Source of the DNA: Bacteroidales bacterium
GTDB lineage: Bacteria > Bacteroidota > Bacteroidia > Bacteroidales > PUMT01
Length of the DNA stretch: 32,026 nucleotides
Direction of reading: 5' to 3'
Assembly: GCA_007135095.1 (NCBI GenBank)
Contig: SLJO01000183.1
Span: forward strand, 1-32,026
The notes below the pieces were generated by a model. The model saw nothing but the letters and a program-made list of their open reading frames with translations, did no database searches and had not been told where the DNA came from. The translations under genes and the position numbers were made by a program. Positions within the stretch are counted from its first letter, which is position 1. Each line of letters begins with the position of its first letter. Shown here piece after piece: positions 16,774 through 25,243 of this stretch.

Positions 16774-17946
16774 TTATTTATTAGACACCTCTGAGGCACC
16801 CGCCCGTTTTATCCTGCGCCTGATGTTGGCCTGTATGATATTATGGTCTATCAGTGGTGCAAAAACATTCATGAATAATATTGCCAGCATCATGCCTTCG
16901 GGAAAGGCAGGGTTCAGTACCCTGATCAGAATTGCCAGGAAGCCGATCAGGAATCCATAAATATACTTGCCCGTGCTTGTCTGCGAGGCAGTAACGGGAT
17001 CAGTAGCCATATACACGGCGCCGAAGGCAAAGCCGCCCATTATCAGGTGTTCCCAGGCCGGAATCTCCATCAGGGGATTGACTGCAAAGATATTCAGCAA
17101 CAGGCCCATCACCAGTCCTCCTGCCGTCACAGATGCCATTATCCTCATGCTTCCCACTCCCGTTATCCACAGTATACCGGCACCAATGAGTATGGCAACC
17201 ACAGATGTTTCACTTATTGATCCGGGTATGGTGCCAATAAACATTTCCAGCGATGAGGGAATGGCATCAATATTTCCCTGGGCCGCGTTTGCAAGGGGTG
17301 TGGCGCCTGAGAAACCGTCAATCACTCCCTCTCCGTTCATCAGTCCGTCAACATATGCATCATCACCGGACAGGTATATGGGGTAGGCAAAAAACAGGAA
17401 TGCCCTGGCTGTCAGGGCAGGATTCAAAATATTCATCCCCGTACCGCCAAATGCCTCTTTGCCGATTATTACGGCAAAAACAGTGGCTACGGAAACCATC
17501 CACAGGGGAACTGCAATGGGGATTATGATGGGTATGAGCATGCCGGTAACAAGAAATCCCTCATTGACCTCATGACCCCGTATCTCGGCGAAAATAAATT
17601 CAACTGTCAGTCCGCTGACATAGGAGACAATGATTATGGGCAGTATCCTGAAGAACCCGTAAAGAAAAGTCTCCCAGAAGCCTGCTTCAATGCCAAAGGC
17701 CAGGAAATGCTGATACCCCGTGTTCCACATGCCGAATAACAGAGGCGGGATCATCGCCACTACAACAATGATCATGGTTCTTTTTAAATCAATGCTGTCG
17801 CGGATGTGAGCCCCCCTGGCCGTAACAGTGTCGGGTACGAACAAAAAGGTCTCAAATGCTTCAAAGGTGGAATGCAGTTTCTCAAAACGGCCACCCTTTT
17901 GAAAGTGTGGCTTTATTTTATCTAATTTTTTCCTGAGTAACTTCAC
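16774..17946 (-). CDS. nqrB: Na+-NQR subunit B, covalent FMN and riboflavin subunit
   Basis: The 390-residue membrane subunit has about ten helices. It carries the flavinylation motif SGAT (Thr216 in DGFSGATPLANAAQ), the target of ApbE. The family segments GKEAFGGTGMNILNPALTARAF (about 163-184) and GGFAFGAVYMATDPVTA (about 310-330) are clear. NqrB holds the main Na+ path and the quinone-reducing end. It starts with GTG at 17946; homology to other NqrB proteins begins directly at this codon (KLDKIKPHF) and no nearby ATG fits. It lies 50 bp after nqrA. Confidence 0.95.
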   Translation of the reverse strand: MKLLRKKLDKIKPHFQKGGRFEKLHSTFEAFETFLFVPDTVTARGAHIRDSIDLKRTMIIVVVAMIPPLLFGMWNTGYQHFLAFGIEAGFWETFLYGFFRILPIIIVSYVSGLTVEFIFAEIRGHEVNEGFLVTGMLIPIIIPIAVPLWMVSVATVFAVIIGKEAFGGTGMNILNPALTARAFLFFAYPIYLSGDDAYVDGLMNGEGVIDGFSGATPLANAAQGNIDAIPSSLEMFIGTIPGSISETSVVAILIGAGILWITGVGSMRIMASVTAGGLVMGLLLNIFAVNPLMEIPAWEHLIMGGFAFGAVYMATDPVTASQTSTGKYIYGFLIGFLAILIRVLNPAFPEGMMLAILFMNVFAPLIDHNIIQANIRRRIKRAGASEVSNK

Positions 17947-17996
17947 TTTTTATACAGTTTGTTTATTTAACGAAAAACAGTTTCAATCAGGACCGG

Positions 17997-19352
17997 TCAG
18001 CTTGTTTCCCTGATCATTAGTTCGATGCCGCCCCGAAGAATTGACTGGACCTCGGTTTTTGAGGTGCATACATACTCGCACAGGGCCAGGTCTTCTTCAA
18101 TGACCTCATAGATGCCCAGGTTTTCCATCTTGTCGATATCTTCAACCATTATGCTTTTAATGAGCTGCTGGGGAATAATATCCATTGGAAGCACCCTTTC
18201 ATATTCACCTGTTATAACGTAGGCCCTGGGGCCTCCGTTATAGTTGGTATCAAGGGCATATTTCCTGCCCGGCCTGAGTGAGGATAAAAATGCCCGGGAA
18301 GCGCTGAACCGGTCGAATCCGGGATCAGCCCATCCCAAAAACCTGTGGTGGGCGCCCTCGGGAATAACAGTGATTTGTGAATCGAAGAATCCGATAAATC
18401 CGTTATAGGGGATCCTGTTTCCGGTAAGGACATTTCCGCTTATGTATCTCAGGTTGCCCTCCCTGGTATTTTCTTTGAGCAGGTTATCAACAGATGCTCC
18501 CATCATGGTCCGGTAATAACGCGGCTTGAGAACTTCAGAGCCGGTAAGCGCCACTATCCTGGAAAAATCCACCTTCCCGTTAAGGAAAAGGCGGCCGATT
18601 ACCAGAAGGTCCTGTGGCCCAATATGCCATACCTGGCCGTTCTTGTGAATGGGGTCCAAATAATGGATCTGAACTCCCGGGTTTCCTGCAGGATGAGGCC
18701 CTGAGAAATAATTCAGCTGCACGCCCGATGTATTGGCATAAATGCCGGGGACAGGGGAATCAGCACTGACATTCAGGTGCACTTTCCCGTCAGTGAGTCT
18801 GCCCAGAACATTTATGCCTGCCTGGAATTCGGCGGCATTTGTTTCCTGCATTATAAAGGAGTAATCAGGTGCAAGGGGGGCAGTGTCAAAACCGGAAACA
18901 AAAATTGAACGGGGCTTGCTCCCCGGTTTGGGTATAATACCATATGGCCGCTGCTTTATCAGGGGCCACAGCCCGGCCTGCAGCAGCCGGCCGGCAATCT
19001 CTTCACGGCTGAGCTTCAGGGGATCGGACTTGGCAAACTCCTCATAAGCCATCTCTTCATCCCGCCTTATTACCACTTCAAGTATTTTCCGGCGTTCTCC
19101 CCTGTTGACGGCAAGAATTTTCCCGCTGACAGGGGAAGTGAAAAAAACATCCGGATTGTATTTGTCAAAAAACAAAGGTGTTCCGGCTTTCACCTGATCG
19201 TCAGCGCGAACCATCATTTTGGGCCTGATACCAAAAAAATCATCGGGCCTGACTGCAAAATTCTTCGACAGGCCCGGTTCTATCAATTCCTTCTCTGCTT
19301 TTCCCTGCAGTGGGATATTGAGACCTTTTTTAAGCTTGATTACCTTCGACAT
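17997..19352 (-). CDS. nqrA: Na+-NQR subunit A
   Basis: The 451-residue peripheral subunit matches NqrA in length and order. It opens with IKLKKGLNIPLQGKAEK and continues with the domain containing VKAGTPLFFDKYNPDVFFTSP (about 56-77), then HLNVSADSPVPGIYANTSGVQ and the conserved FLGWADPGFDRFSASRAF. NqrA sits on the cytoplasmic side and contributes to quinone binding. It is the first gene of the operon and has a recognisable promoter box 30 bp upstream. Confidence 0.95.
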   Translation of the reverse strand: MSKVIKLKKGLNIPLQGKAEKELIEPGLSKNFAVRPDDFFGIRPKMMVRADDQVKAGTPLFFDKYNPDVFFTSPVSGKILAVNRGERRKILEVVIRRDEEMAYEEFAKSDPLKLSREEIAGRLLQAGLWPLIKQRPYGIIPKPGSKPRSIFVSGFDTAPLAPDYSFIMQETNAAEFQAGINVLGRLTDGKVHLNVSADSPVPGIYANTSGVQLNYFSGPHPAGNPGVQIHYLDPIHKNGQVWHIGPQDLLVIGRLFLNGKVDFSRIVALTGSEVLKPRYYRTMMGASVDNLLKENTREGNLRYISGNVLTGNRIPYNGFIGFFDSQITVIPEGAHHRFLGWADPGFDRFSASRAFLSSLRPGRKYALDTNYNGGPRAYVITGEYERVLPMDIIPQQLIKSIMVEDIDKMENLGIYEVIEEDLALCEYVCTSKTEVQSILRGGIELMIRETS

Positions 19353-19381
19353 TTATATTGTTTGATAATTCTTAAATGCGA

Positions 19382-19389
19382 CAAATTTA
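19382..19389 (-). promoter_or_regulatory. nqrA: Bacteroidota -7 box of the nqrA-F-apbE operon
   Basis: TAAATTTG on the minus strand matches TAnnTTTG, and its near end is 30 bp upstream of the nqrA ATG. No clear TTTG -33 element is present at normal spacing. The surrounding 19353-19586 gap is divergent with the plug-protein gene. Confidence 0.5.
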
Positions 19390-19502
19390 GTTTTTTTGGC
19401 TGTATCATTATCATTAACCGGGATAAATTTATTTAATGTACTTTTACACAACCACCTTAAACCGGGTTACCAGGAACCGGCGCCTGAAAAACTGAAAGGT
19501 TG

Positions 19503-19510
19503 TAATTTTG
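19503..19510 (+). promoter_or_regulatory. Bacteroidota -7 box for the T9SS plug gene
   Basis: TAATTTTG matches TAnnTTTG about 76 bp upstream of the ATG at 19587. No clear -33 TTTG was found. A near-match TATTGTTTG follows at about 19521 and could be an alternative. Confidence 0.35.
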
Positions 19511-19586
19511 TGACAATGATATTGTTTGGTAACTACAATTAAAAATGCAACAACCCGTTAACAGAGTACCAAAATTACAATAATAT

Positions 19587-20897
19587 ATGCAAAAAGTTCA
19601 GCTTTCACCGATGCTTTTTTATATTTTGCTGCTTGTGGCAGGCCTGGCCAATTCAGGGGCTACCGCACAGGGCCTCAGGCCGGAACAATTTGAGGACCGT
19701 ATCTTCAGGAACAATATCAAAACAGTACAGCTGCATGTTGCGGGATGGGAGATGACCTATCCTGTAATCGAGCTTGGAGGCAATGATGAACTGATTCTCA
19801 GCTTCGACGATATGGACGGGGATGTCAAAAACTACCAGTACACCATTATCCACTGCAACGCCGACTGGACCCCCTCTACCCTTTTTCCGTCGGATTATAT
19901 TGATGGCTTTTACGAGAACCCGCTGGATAATTACCGGCTTTCCTTTAACACCTTCCTGTCTTATACTCACTATTCACTTTTGATTCCCGGATTTGACTTC
20001 ATGATTAAACTGCCAGGAAATTATGCGGTAATTGTTTACGAGGATTTTAATCAGGAAAACGTGGTATTGACCAGGAGGTTCATGGTTTCAGAATCAAGAG
20101 TGCATATCCAGGCACGTGTCCACCAGCCCAGGCTTACCATGTACCAGAAAACCTCACAGCAGGTCAGCATCAATATTATGCATCCTGACCTCCAGGTGTA
20201 CGACCCGCATTCGGAATTTTATGTGACAGTGATGCAGAATAACAGGAATGACAAAAGAATAGCCGACATAAAACCCATGCACATAAGAAGCAGGGAAACA
20301 GCCTATGAGCATGACGAAAGGCTTGTCTTTCAGGCCGGGAACGAATTCAGGAATTTTGACACCAAGAGCCTCAGGTACCAGACTGAGTTTATCAGGAACA
20401 TCGATTTTTTTGGCGGGATGCACCATGTTGAGCTGCATCCTTCCCGTTCCCGGGAATATGGAAGGTATTTTTCACATCATGATATAAACGGCAGGTTTCT
20501 TATCAGAAATGAGGAAGGGAGAGATCCCTCGGTTGACGCAGATTATGTAATGGTTTATTTTACCCTTCCCTGGAATGAGCCTTTTGACAATGGGAATGTC
20601 TATGTTCTCGGGGCATTGAGCGACTGGAATTTCTATGACTGGAATATGATGTCCTACAATCATGCTGCCAGGGCATACGAGCTCACTATGCTTCTCAAGC
20701 AGGGTTACTATAACTACCAGTTCGTGTTTCTTAAAGACGGCGAGTCGGTCGCGGATGCCTCGATCTTTGAAGGCAACCACTATGAGACTGAAAACGATTA
20801 TTTTATCATGGTCTATCACCGCCCTCCCGGGAGCCGGTATGACCGCCTGGTTGGCACTTTGCAGATCAATTCAACGGGCATAAGGACTGTCAGGTGA
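19587..20897 (+). CDS. Type IX secretion system plug protein (DUF5103)
   Basis: The 436-residue exported protein has a signal peptide ending at about ATAQ (residue 28). Family landmarks are the N-terminal beta domain with YPVIELGGNDELILSFDDMD (about 55-75) and YTIIHCNADWTPSTLFPSDY, and the C-terminal VYVLGALSDWNFYDWNMM and YYNYQFVFL. DUF5103 proteins were renamed after the Plug subunit that closes the SprA translocon of the type IX secretion system at the outer membrane. No other T9SS gene is in the window, so the function is inferred from family only. The convergent HD-domain gene ends 26 bp downstream. Confidence 0.85.
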   Translation: MQKVQLSPMLFYILLLVAGLANSGATAQGLRPEQFEDRIFRNNIKTVQLHVAGWEMTYPVIELGGNDELILSFDDMDGDVKNYQYTIIHCNADWTPSTLFPSDYIDGFYENPLDNYRLSFNTFLSYTHYSLLIPGFDFMIKLPGNYAVIVYEDFNQENVVLTRRFMVSESRVHIQARVHQPRLTMYQKTSQQVSINIMHPDLQVYDPHSEFYVTVMQNNRNDKRIADIKPMHIRSRETAYEHDERLVFQAGNEFRNFDTKSLRYQTEFIRNIDFFGGMHHVELHPSRSREYGRYFSHHDINGRFLIRNEEGRDPSVDADYVMVYFTLPWNEPFDNGNVYVLGALSDWNFYDWNMMSYNHAARAYELTMLLKQGYYNYQFVFLKDGESVADASIFEGNHYETENDYFIMVYHRPPGSRYDRLVGTLQINSTGIRTVR

Positions 20898-20923
20898 TCA
20901 GGTAAATCCCGGCCGGGGCCGCA

Positions 20924-21478
20924 CTACAGCCCTATCTCATCACTTATCTCCCTCATGGCGCTCACCGACAGCTCGGCAAATTCCGGCAGCTGAATGCCTA
21001 TTTTTTCACATTCACGTATGTGGTCCCTGTTCACCGAGGCAGCAAAGGCCTTCTCCTTCATTCTTTTCACAACTGACTTTGGCTTTACCGAGGCAATCTT
21101 TTTATCAGGATATACCAAGGCAGTGGCATATACCAGTCCCGTTATGGTTTCCCCGGCAGCGAGGGCATGCTGGAAAACAGTGCTTCTCTGCCTCCCGGTG
21201 GCCTTCTCGTTGTGCATGGTGATAGCATCGATGATTTCGGGATCGAGATTATATTTTTCCAGTATCCCTTCCGCCTCAAGACCATGCTTCCGGGGATCAG
21301 CATTGGTCACCTCCACATCGATATCGTGCAGGAGTCCTGCCAGTCCCCATTTATCCTCATCCTCCCCCATCCGCCTGGCAAGTGCGCGGAGCACCGCCTC
21401 AGATGCAAGGCAGTGTATACGCATCTTTTCATCTTTAACATATTCTTCAAGCAGTTTCAGAGCCTCTTCTCTTTGCAT
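20924..21478 (-). CDS. HD-domain phosphohydrolase-like protein
   Basis: The 184-residue cytosolic protein carries an HD metal-binding domain. His22, the LLHDID motif (His51, Asp52), His64 in KHGLEAE and His93 in TMHNEK form the usual histidine set for a one- or two-metal phosphohydrolase. It lacks any partner domain. It is the last gene of the minus-strand molybdenum/tungsten cofactor run, 158 bp after the MOSC-MogA gene, so it may just be a neighbour. A nucleotide or cyclic-nucleotide substrate is likely for the family but cannot be specified. Confidence 0.75.
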   Translation of the reverse strand: MQREEALKLLEEYVKDEKMRIHCLASEAVLRALARRMGEDEDKWGLAGLLHDIDVEVTNADPRKHGLEAEGILEKYNLDPEIIDAITMHNEKATGRQRSTVFQHALAAGETITGLVYATALVYPDKKIASVKPKSVVKRMKEKAFAASVNRDHIRECEKIGIQLPEFAELSVSAMREISDEIGL

Positions 21479-21636
21479 AGTATAAAATTCAGTTGTTATT
21501 CAAAGCCTTTAGTATCTACAAAAAATAAATTAAATTTTTCAGCTTGGATTGCACTACCAGATGAAAAAATTTTGCCGCAACGGGCTGCCCGGACGGGGCT
21601 GATGGCACTGCCGGGTTGCGTTTTGCTGCCGGGGGA

Positions 21637-22575
21637 CTAATGACTGTCAATTCCGTGAAGCATATAGGCAAGATGCTCCATGGTTTTCAATATCTCTCCC
21701 ATGTATTCGTTTACGGCCTTGACGCTGCCGGGCAGGGTATAGATAAAGGAAGAACCCATAAGTCCTGCCACCCCCCTGCTTAACAGGGCATTGGGTTTGT
21801 CTGCGCCGTATTTTACGCGTATCAGTTCCATTATTCCGGGAATCTCCCTGGAAAGCATGGGCTTCACCACATCAGGGCATATATCGCGGTTACCCACCCC
21901 GGTGCTGCCGGTGGTAATAATAAAGTCGTAATCCCCTTTCATGCTGCGGTCGAGGATATCCCTGAGCTTGTGCTCGTCGTCGGGAATGACATGGTTCTCT
22001 ACCACTATCCCTCTTCTGCGGAAGTCAAAATGTTCATGCAGGATGCGGCTTATTGCCGGCCCGCTTTTATCTTCATATTCCCCCCTGCTTGCCCTGTCAC
22101 TCAATGTTACAACAAGAAACCTGAACCCCCTGGGCCGGTATTCCAGGCTGTCACCCTGCTTAAGCCTGCCCCCCCTTACAACCCGGGCAAATATCCCTTC
22201 TTTGGGCATCACACAATCGCCCACCTCCTTTAATATGGCGCAGGTGGAGCCATGGCATTTTTTTCCGATCTGTGTTATCTCCAGTTCAACAGTATCCGAT
22301 ACCAGCCTGTCGAGGGGACTGGTTTCTGACAACTCCAGTCCGCGGGTGGTTATGTTCTCGGCAAATTCGCCATACGATATTTCCCGCCCGGCCCGGTCGG
22401 AAAACCGTTTCATGCTTTCTTCACCCAGCAGGCTGACCTGCCGGTGCCAGTTGCCGGCATGAGCATCGCCACTGATCCCTCTGCTGTCAAGGTCGATGAA
22501 ATCAACCGGCGATTTAACAATCCCCTTTTTTTCAGAGATGTTTACTGAAACTACACTTAAGGCTACCCTGTCCAT
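21637..22575 (-). CDS. MOSC domain fused to MogA-type molybdopterin adenylyltransferase
   Basis: The 312-residue protein has two domains. Residues about 1-145 form a MOSC domain, with GDAHAGNWHRQVSLL and the cysteine segment GKKCHGSTCAI. Residues about 150-305 form a MogA/MoaB domain, with VVTLSDRASRGEYEDKSGP, the nucleotide-binding ITTGSTGVGNRDICPD and the late TLPGSVKAV segment. MogA adenylylates molybdopterin ready for metal insertion by MoeA. MOSC domains bind the cofactor or sulfur for transfer. The fusion suggests a handover step. It lies 104 bp after moaC on the same strand. Confidence 0.88.
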   Translation of the reverse strand: MDRVALSVVSVNISEKKGIVKSPVDFIDLDSRGISGDAHAGNWHRQVSLLGEESMKRFSDRAGREISYGEFAENITTRGLELSETSPLDRLVSDTVELEITQIGKKCHGSTCAILKEVGDCVMPKEGIFARVVRGGRLKQGDSLEYRPRGFRFLVVTLSDRASRGEYEDKSGPAISRILHEHFDFRRRGIVVENHVIPDDEHKLRDILDRSMKGDYDFIITTGSTGVGNRDICPDVVKPMLSREIPGIMELIRVKYGADKPNALLSRGVAGLMGSSFIYTLPGSVKAVNEYMGEILKTMEHLAYMLHGIDSH

Positions 22576-22679
22576 TATCTGATTATAAATTAAACATTAT
22601 TTTGCAGGCTCTTTCAGAACCCCTGGCAGGAAACGGCGCTTTCGCCGGTCTGCATGGCGGTTAGGTTTTGCCTTTCGGA

Positions 22680-23138
22680 TCATATATCTTTTTTTGTTTT
22701 ATCCATTAACCTTATCCCCTCTATAACCATGGATTTGTCTGCTGCCTTGCACATGTCGTAGATAGTCAGCAGCGCTACGGAGGCGGCAGTAAGGGCTTCC
22801 ATCTCCACGCCTGTCTGCCCGGTGCACCGGCACTCGGAGTTAACCTCCACTCCCCCGCCGGCAATGCTTGCCCTGACACTGACCAGGGTAAGGGGCAGCG
22901 GGTGGCATAGGGGAATAAGCGAAAATGTCTGTTTTGCTGCCTGTATGCCCGCTATTTCAGCCACTTTAAGCACATCGCCCTTTTTTATCAGGTCCTCCCT
23001 GACAAGTTTAAGGGTTTCCGGCTGCATTGCAATAAATCCCCTTGCTTTTGCAGTGCGCAGCTGGTGCGGCTTGTCGCCAACATCCACCATCCTGGCATTC
23101 CCGGCTTTGTCTGTGTGAGTGAGTCTGTGTTTTGTCAT
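22680..23138 (-). CDS. moaC: MoaC, cyclic pyranopterin monophosphate synthase
   Basis: The 152-residue cytosolic enzyme converts the MoaA product (3',8-cyclo-GTP) to cyclic pyranopterin monophosphate, the second step of molybdopterin synthesis. Motifs are ARMVDVGDK near the start, FSLIPLCHPLPLT (about 72-84) and TGQTGVEMEALTAASVALLT (about 107-126), followed by IYDMCKAADKSMVIEGIRL. The length is normal. Its ATG overlaps the moaA stop by four bases (ATGA), so translation is coupled. It is split from the MOSC-MogA gene by 104 bp. Confidence 0.96.
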   Translation of the reverse strand: MTKHRLTHTDKAGNARMVDVGDKPHQLRTAKARGFIAMQPETLKLVREDLIKKGDVLKVAEIAGIQAAKQTFSLIPLCHPLPLTLVSVRASIAGGGVEVNSECRCTGQTGVEMEALTAASVALLTIYDMCKAADKSMVIEGIRLMDKTKKDI

Positions 23139-23935
23139 CCTCCAATATTATAGAACTTGTTTTGGTTGCACACCGTCCCGCACGGGGGCTTATGGGTCAC
23201 CGCGGCATGAAGCGCCTCCCTTGCTCCCATTAACCGGACATCGTAGGCCAGATCACCAAAGAGACAAGGCTTCACCTTGCCGTCGGAGGTCATCCGCAGG
23301 CGGTTGCAGTTCCCGCAATCACCACCTTCTCCGCCTTCGACAATTGAAAATTCACCTTCTCCAAGATCCATCCGGTGAATAAACCTCACCTCCATTCCGT
23401 TATCCTCACCATATTTTTTCACTGCGACAGCGTCAGGCTCAAAAGCAGAATTTTCGATCACGCAGTTAAGCTTTATTGGCAGCAGTCCGGCTTTTTTGGC
23501 TGCCCTGATCCCCATGAAGACCTTATTTATGTTTCCCCCGGAGGTGAGACGGCTGAATTTCCGGGGGTCAACTGTGTCCAGGCTTATATTGACCCTCATC
23601 AGTCCTGCCGCGGCCAGCGGTCCGGCAAACCTGTCAAGGAGCACCCCGTTGCTTGTCATTGCCAGATCATTTATTCCGCCAATGGAGGCGATCATTTTAA
23701 CCAGCTGTACCACATCACGGCGAACCAGGGGTTCACCGCCGGTAAGCCTCACCTTGTCAATGCCCAGCTCCACACCATGCCTCACCACCTGGGTTATCTC
23801 ATCAAAACTGAGTATCCGGTCATGGGGAAGCACCACAAAGTCCTCACATGGCATGCAGTAGCTGCAACGAAGATTGCACCGGTCGGTCACCGAAATCCTC
23901 AGGTAATTTATCCTTCTGTTATATCTGTCTAACAT
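23135..23935 (-). CDS. moaA: MoaA, GTP 3',8-cyclase (short form)
   Basis: This radical SAM enzyme starts pterin synthesis from GTP. The first 4Fe-4S cluster is bound by Cys20, 24 and 27 (RCNLRCSYC), and the second by Cys207, 210 and 224 (CGNCNRLRMTSDG then CLF). The C-terminal GG needed for activity is kept (NIGG). The protein has only 266 residues, against about 329 for E. coli MoaA. The gap between the two cluster motifs is about 46 residues shorter, removing the GPA and GFI-containing stretch. The frame is intact, so this is a compact form rather than a frameshift. It overlaps moeA by 17 bp and moaC by 4 bp. Confidence 0.9.
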   Translation of the reverse strand: MLDRYNRRINYLRISVTDRCNLRCSYCMPCEDFVVLPHDRILSFDEITQVVRHGVELGIDKVRLTGGEPLVRRDVVQLVKMIASIGGINDLAMTSNGVLLDRFAGPLAAAGLMRVNISLDTVDPRKFSRLTSGGNINKVFMGIRAAKKAGLLPIKLNCVIENSAFEPDAVAVKKYGEDNGMEVRFIHRMDLGEGEFSIVEGGEGGDCGNCNRLRMTSDGKVKPCLFGDLAYDVRLMGAREALHAAVTHKPPCGTVCNQNKFYNIGG

Positions 23936-25094
23936 TTACCATCTCCCCTCTTTTATATAAATAAGTGCCTGGCTCCATGCTCATCAATCCCCATGCATCA
24001 GCAAGGGAATGGATATGGGCGGAACCGTGGTAACCTCCTGGTATGACCTCCCCCAGCGAGTTGAGGCTAACGGGTGTCCACGACAGTCGGTCTGCCTTTT
24101 TTCTTGAATACTCCTGGCCAATTGTCATTCTCAGTACATCGGGCTCATATTCGTATCCCATCATGCTGTATAGCAAAGGCTTGACCATCAGCTCAAATAT
24201 CATGAACGTAGAAACGGGATTTCCGGGCAGCCCGAAGACAAAAACATTGTCTTTTCTTCCAAAAACAGTAGGCCGGCCTGGCTTTACTGCCACTTTCTCA
24301 AAAAACAGTTCGAATCCGTTCTTTTCCAGGACAGAAGGAACAAAATCATAATCGCCCATTGATACCCCCCCTGTGATTACAATTACATCACTGCGCCCGA
24401 GTGCTTTTTTGATTGCAGCATCGGTAATTCCCGGAGTATCTTTCACTATCCCCATATATCGGGGCAAAGCTCCCGCCCTGCTGATCTGTGCAACAAGCTG
24501 CGGGCCGTTGCTGTTACGTATGCATGTCCCCTGAGGCCTTACCTGAGGTTCAACAATTTCATCGCCCGTGGTCATCACTGCCACTGACGGCTGCCGGTAA
24601 ACCAGCGGCGCTGCACAACCCACCGAAGCCAGTATGGCAACATGCTGGGGCTTTATCATAATTCCCTTCCCCAGGGCCAGATCACCAACTTTCAGGTCTT
24701 CACCCCTGAAGGCTATGTTACCCGCAGTTTTTTCCCCTGTGAACCTGATATGGTTATCACCCTCCTGCAGAGTCTGTTCAACCATGATCACACAATCGGC
24801 TCCCTGTGGCACCTTGCCGCCGGTCATTATTCTGACACACTGCAGGGGCCCGATATTCTTTTTGGGAATGTCGCCTGCCCTGACCGTTTCAATTACCTCC
24901 AGGGGGCTGTTCAGGTCACTCCTTCGGCAGGCGAAACCATCCATTGCAGAACGGTTGAAAGGAGGCATATCAATATCAGAGATGATATCCTGTGCAAGAA
25001 TCCTGCCGGCGCAGTCATGAAGCGGCAATGGTTCTGTTCCCAGGATATACGCTTCATCTTTAATAATATTGAGTGCCTCTTTGAACTCTACCAT
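23919..25094 (-). CDS. moeA: MoeA, molybdopterin molybdenum/tungsten transferase
   Basis: The 391-residue cytosolic enzyme inserts molybdate or tungstate into adenylylated molybdopterin, releasing AMP. Family motifs are DIDMPPFNRSAMDGFACR (about 40-57), VMTTGDEIVEP (about 173-183), TGGVSMGDYDFV (about 241-252) and VAVKPGRPTVFGRKDNVFV followed by GLPGNPVST (about 270-298). The length is typical. Linked to WtpABC and AOR, it may handle tungsten here. The gene begins after a 149 bp gap that follows the MobB-like gene, in which no clear promoter was seen, and its stop overlaps moaA. Confidence 0.96.
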   Translation of the reverse strand: MVEFKEALNIIKDEAYILGTEPLPLHDCAGRILAQDIISDIDMPPFNRSAMDGFACRRSDLNSPLEVIETVRAGDIPKKNIGPLQCVRIMTGGKVPQGADCVIMVEQTLQEGDNHIRFTGEKTAGNIAFRGEDLKVGDLALGKGIMIKPQHVAILASVGCAAPLVYRQPSVAVMTTGDEIVEPQVRPQGTCIRNSNGPQLVAQISRAGALPRYMGIVKDTPGITDAAIKKALGRSDVIVITGGVSMGDYDFVPSVLEKNGFELFFEKVAVKPGRPTVFGRKDNVFVFGLPGNPVSTFMIFELMVKPLLYSMMGYEYEPDVLRMTIGQEYSRKKADRLSWTPVSLNSLGEVIPGGYHGSAHIHSLADAWGLMSMEPGTYLYKRGEMVNVRQI

Positions 25095-25243
25095 GTATCA
25101 GTCGTGTTATTTCGCCTGTAAGCCGGAACCTGCCTTGATTGCTGAAGCGCCGTCATGCTTATGAATTCCGGCATCAGCGGGCTCATAGTATTTAAGATCA
25201 TCAGAATGTAAAAATAAACAAATGTCCGAAATTGGGTTTTATA

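Noticed and set aside
19416-19480. Three AACCGG hexamers between nqrA and the plug-protein gene
   Set aside because: They are irregularly spaced, not palindromic as a group, and too short to claim as an operator.
23135-23935. MoaA as a frameshifted or truncated pseudogene
   Set aside because: Both Fe-S motifs and the C-terminal GG are in one frame, and both ends overlap neighbouring genes normally, so a compact functional form is more likely.
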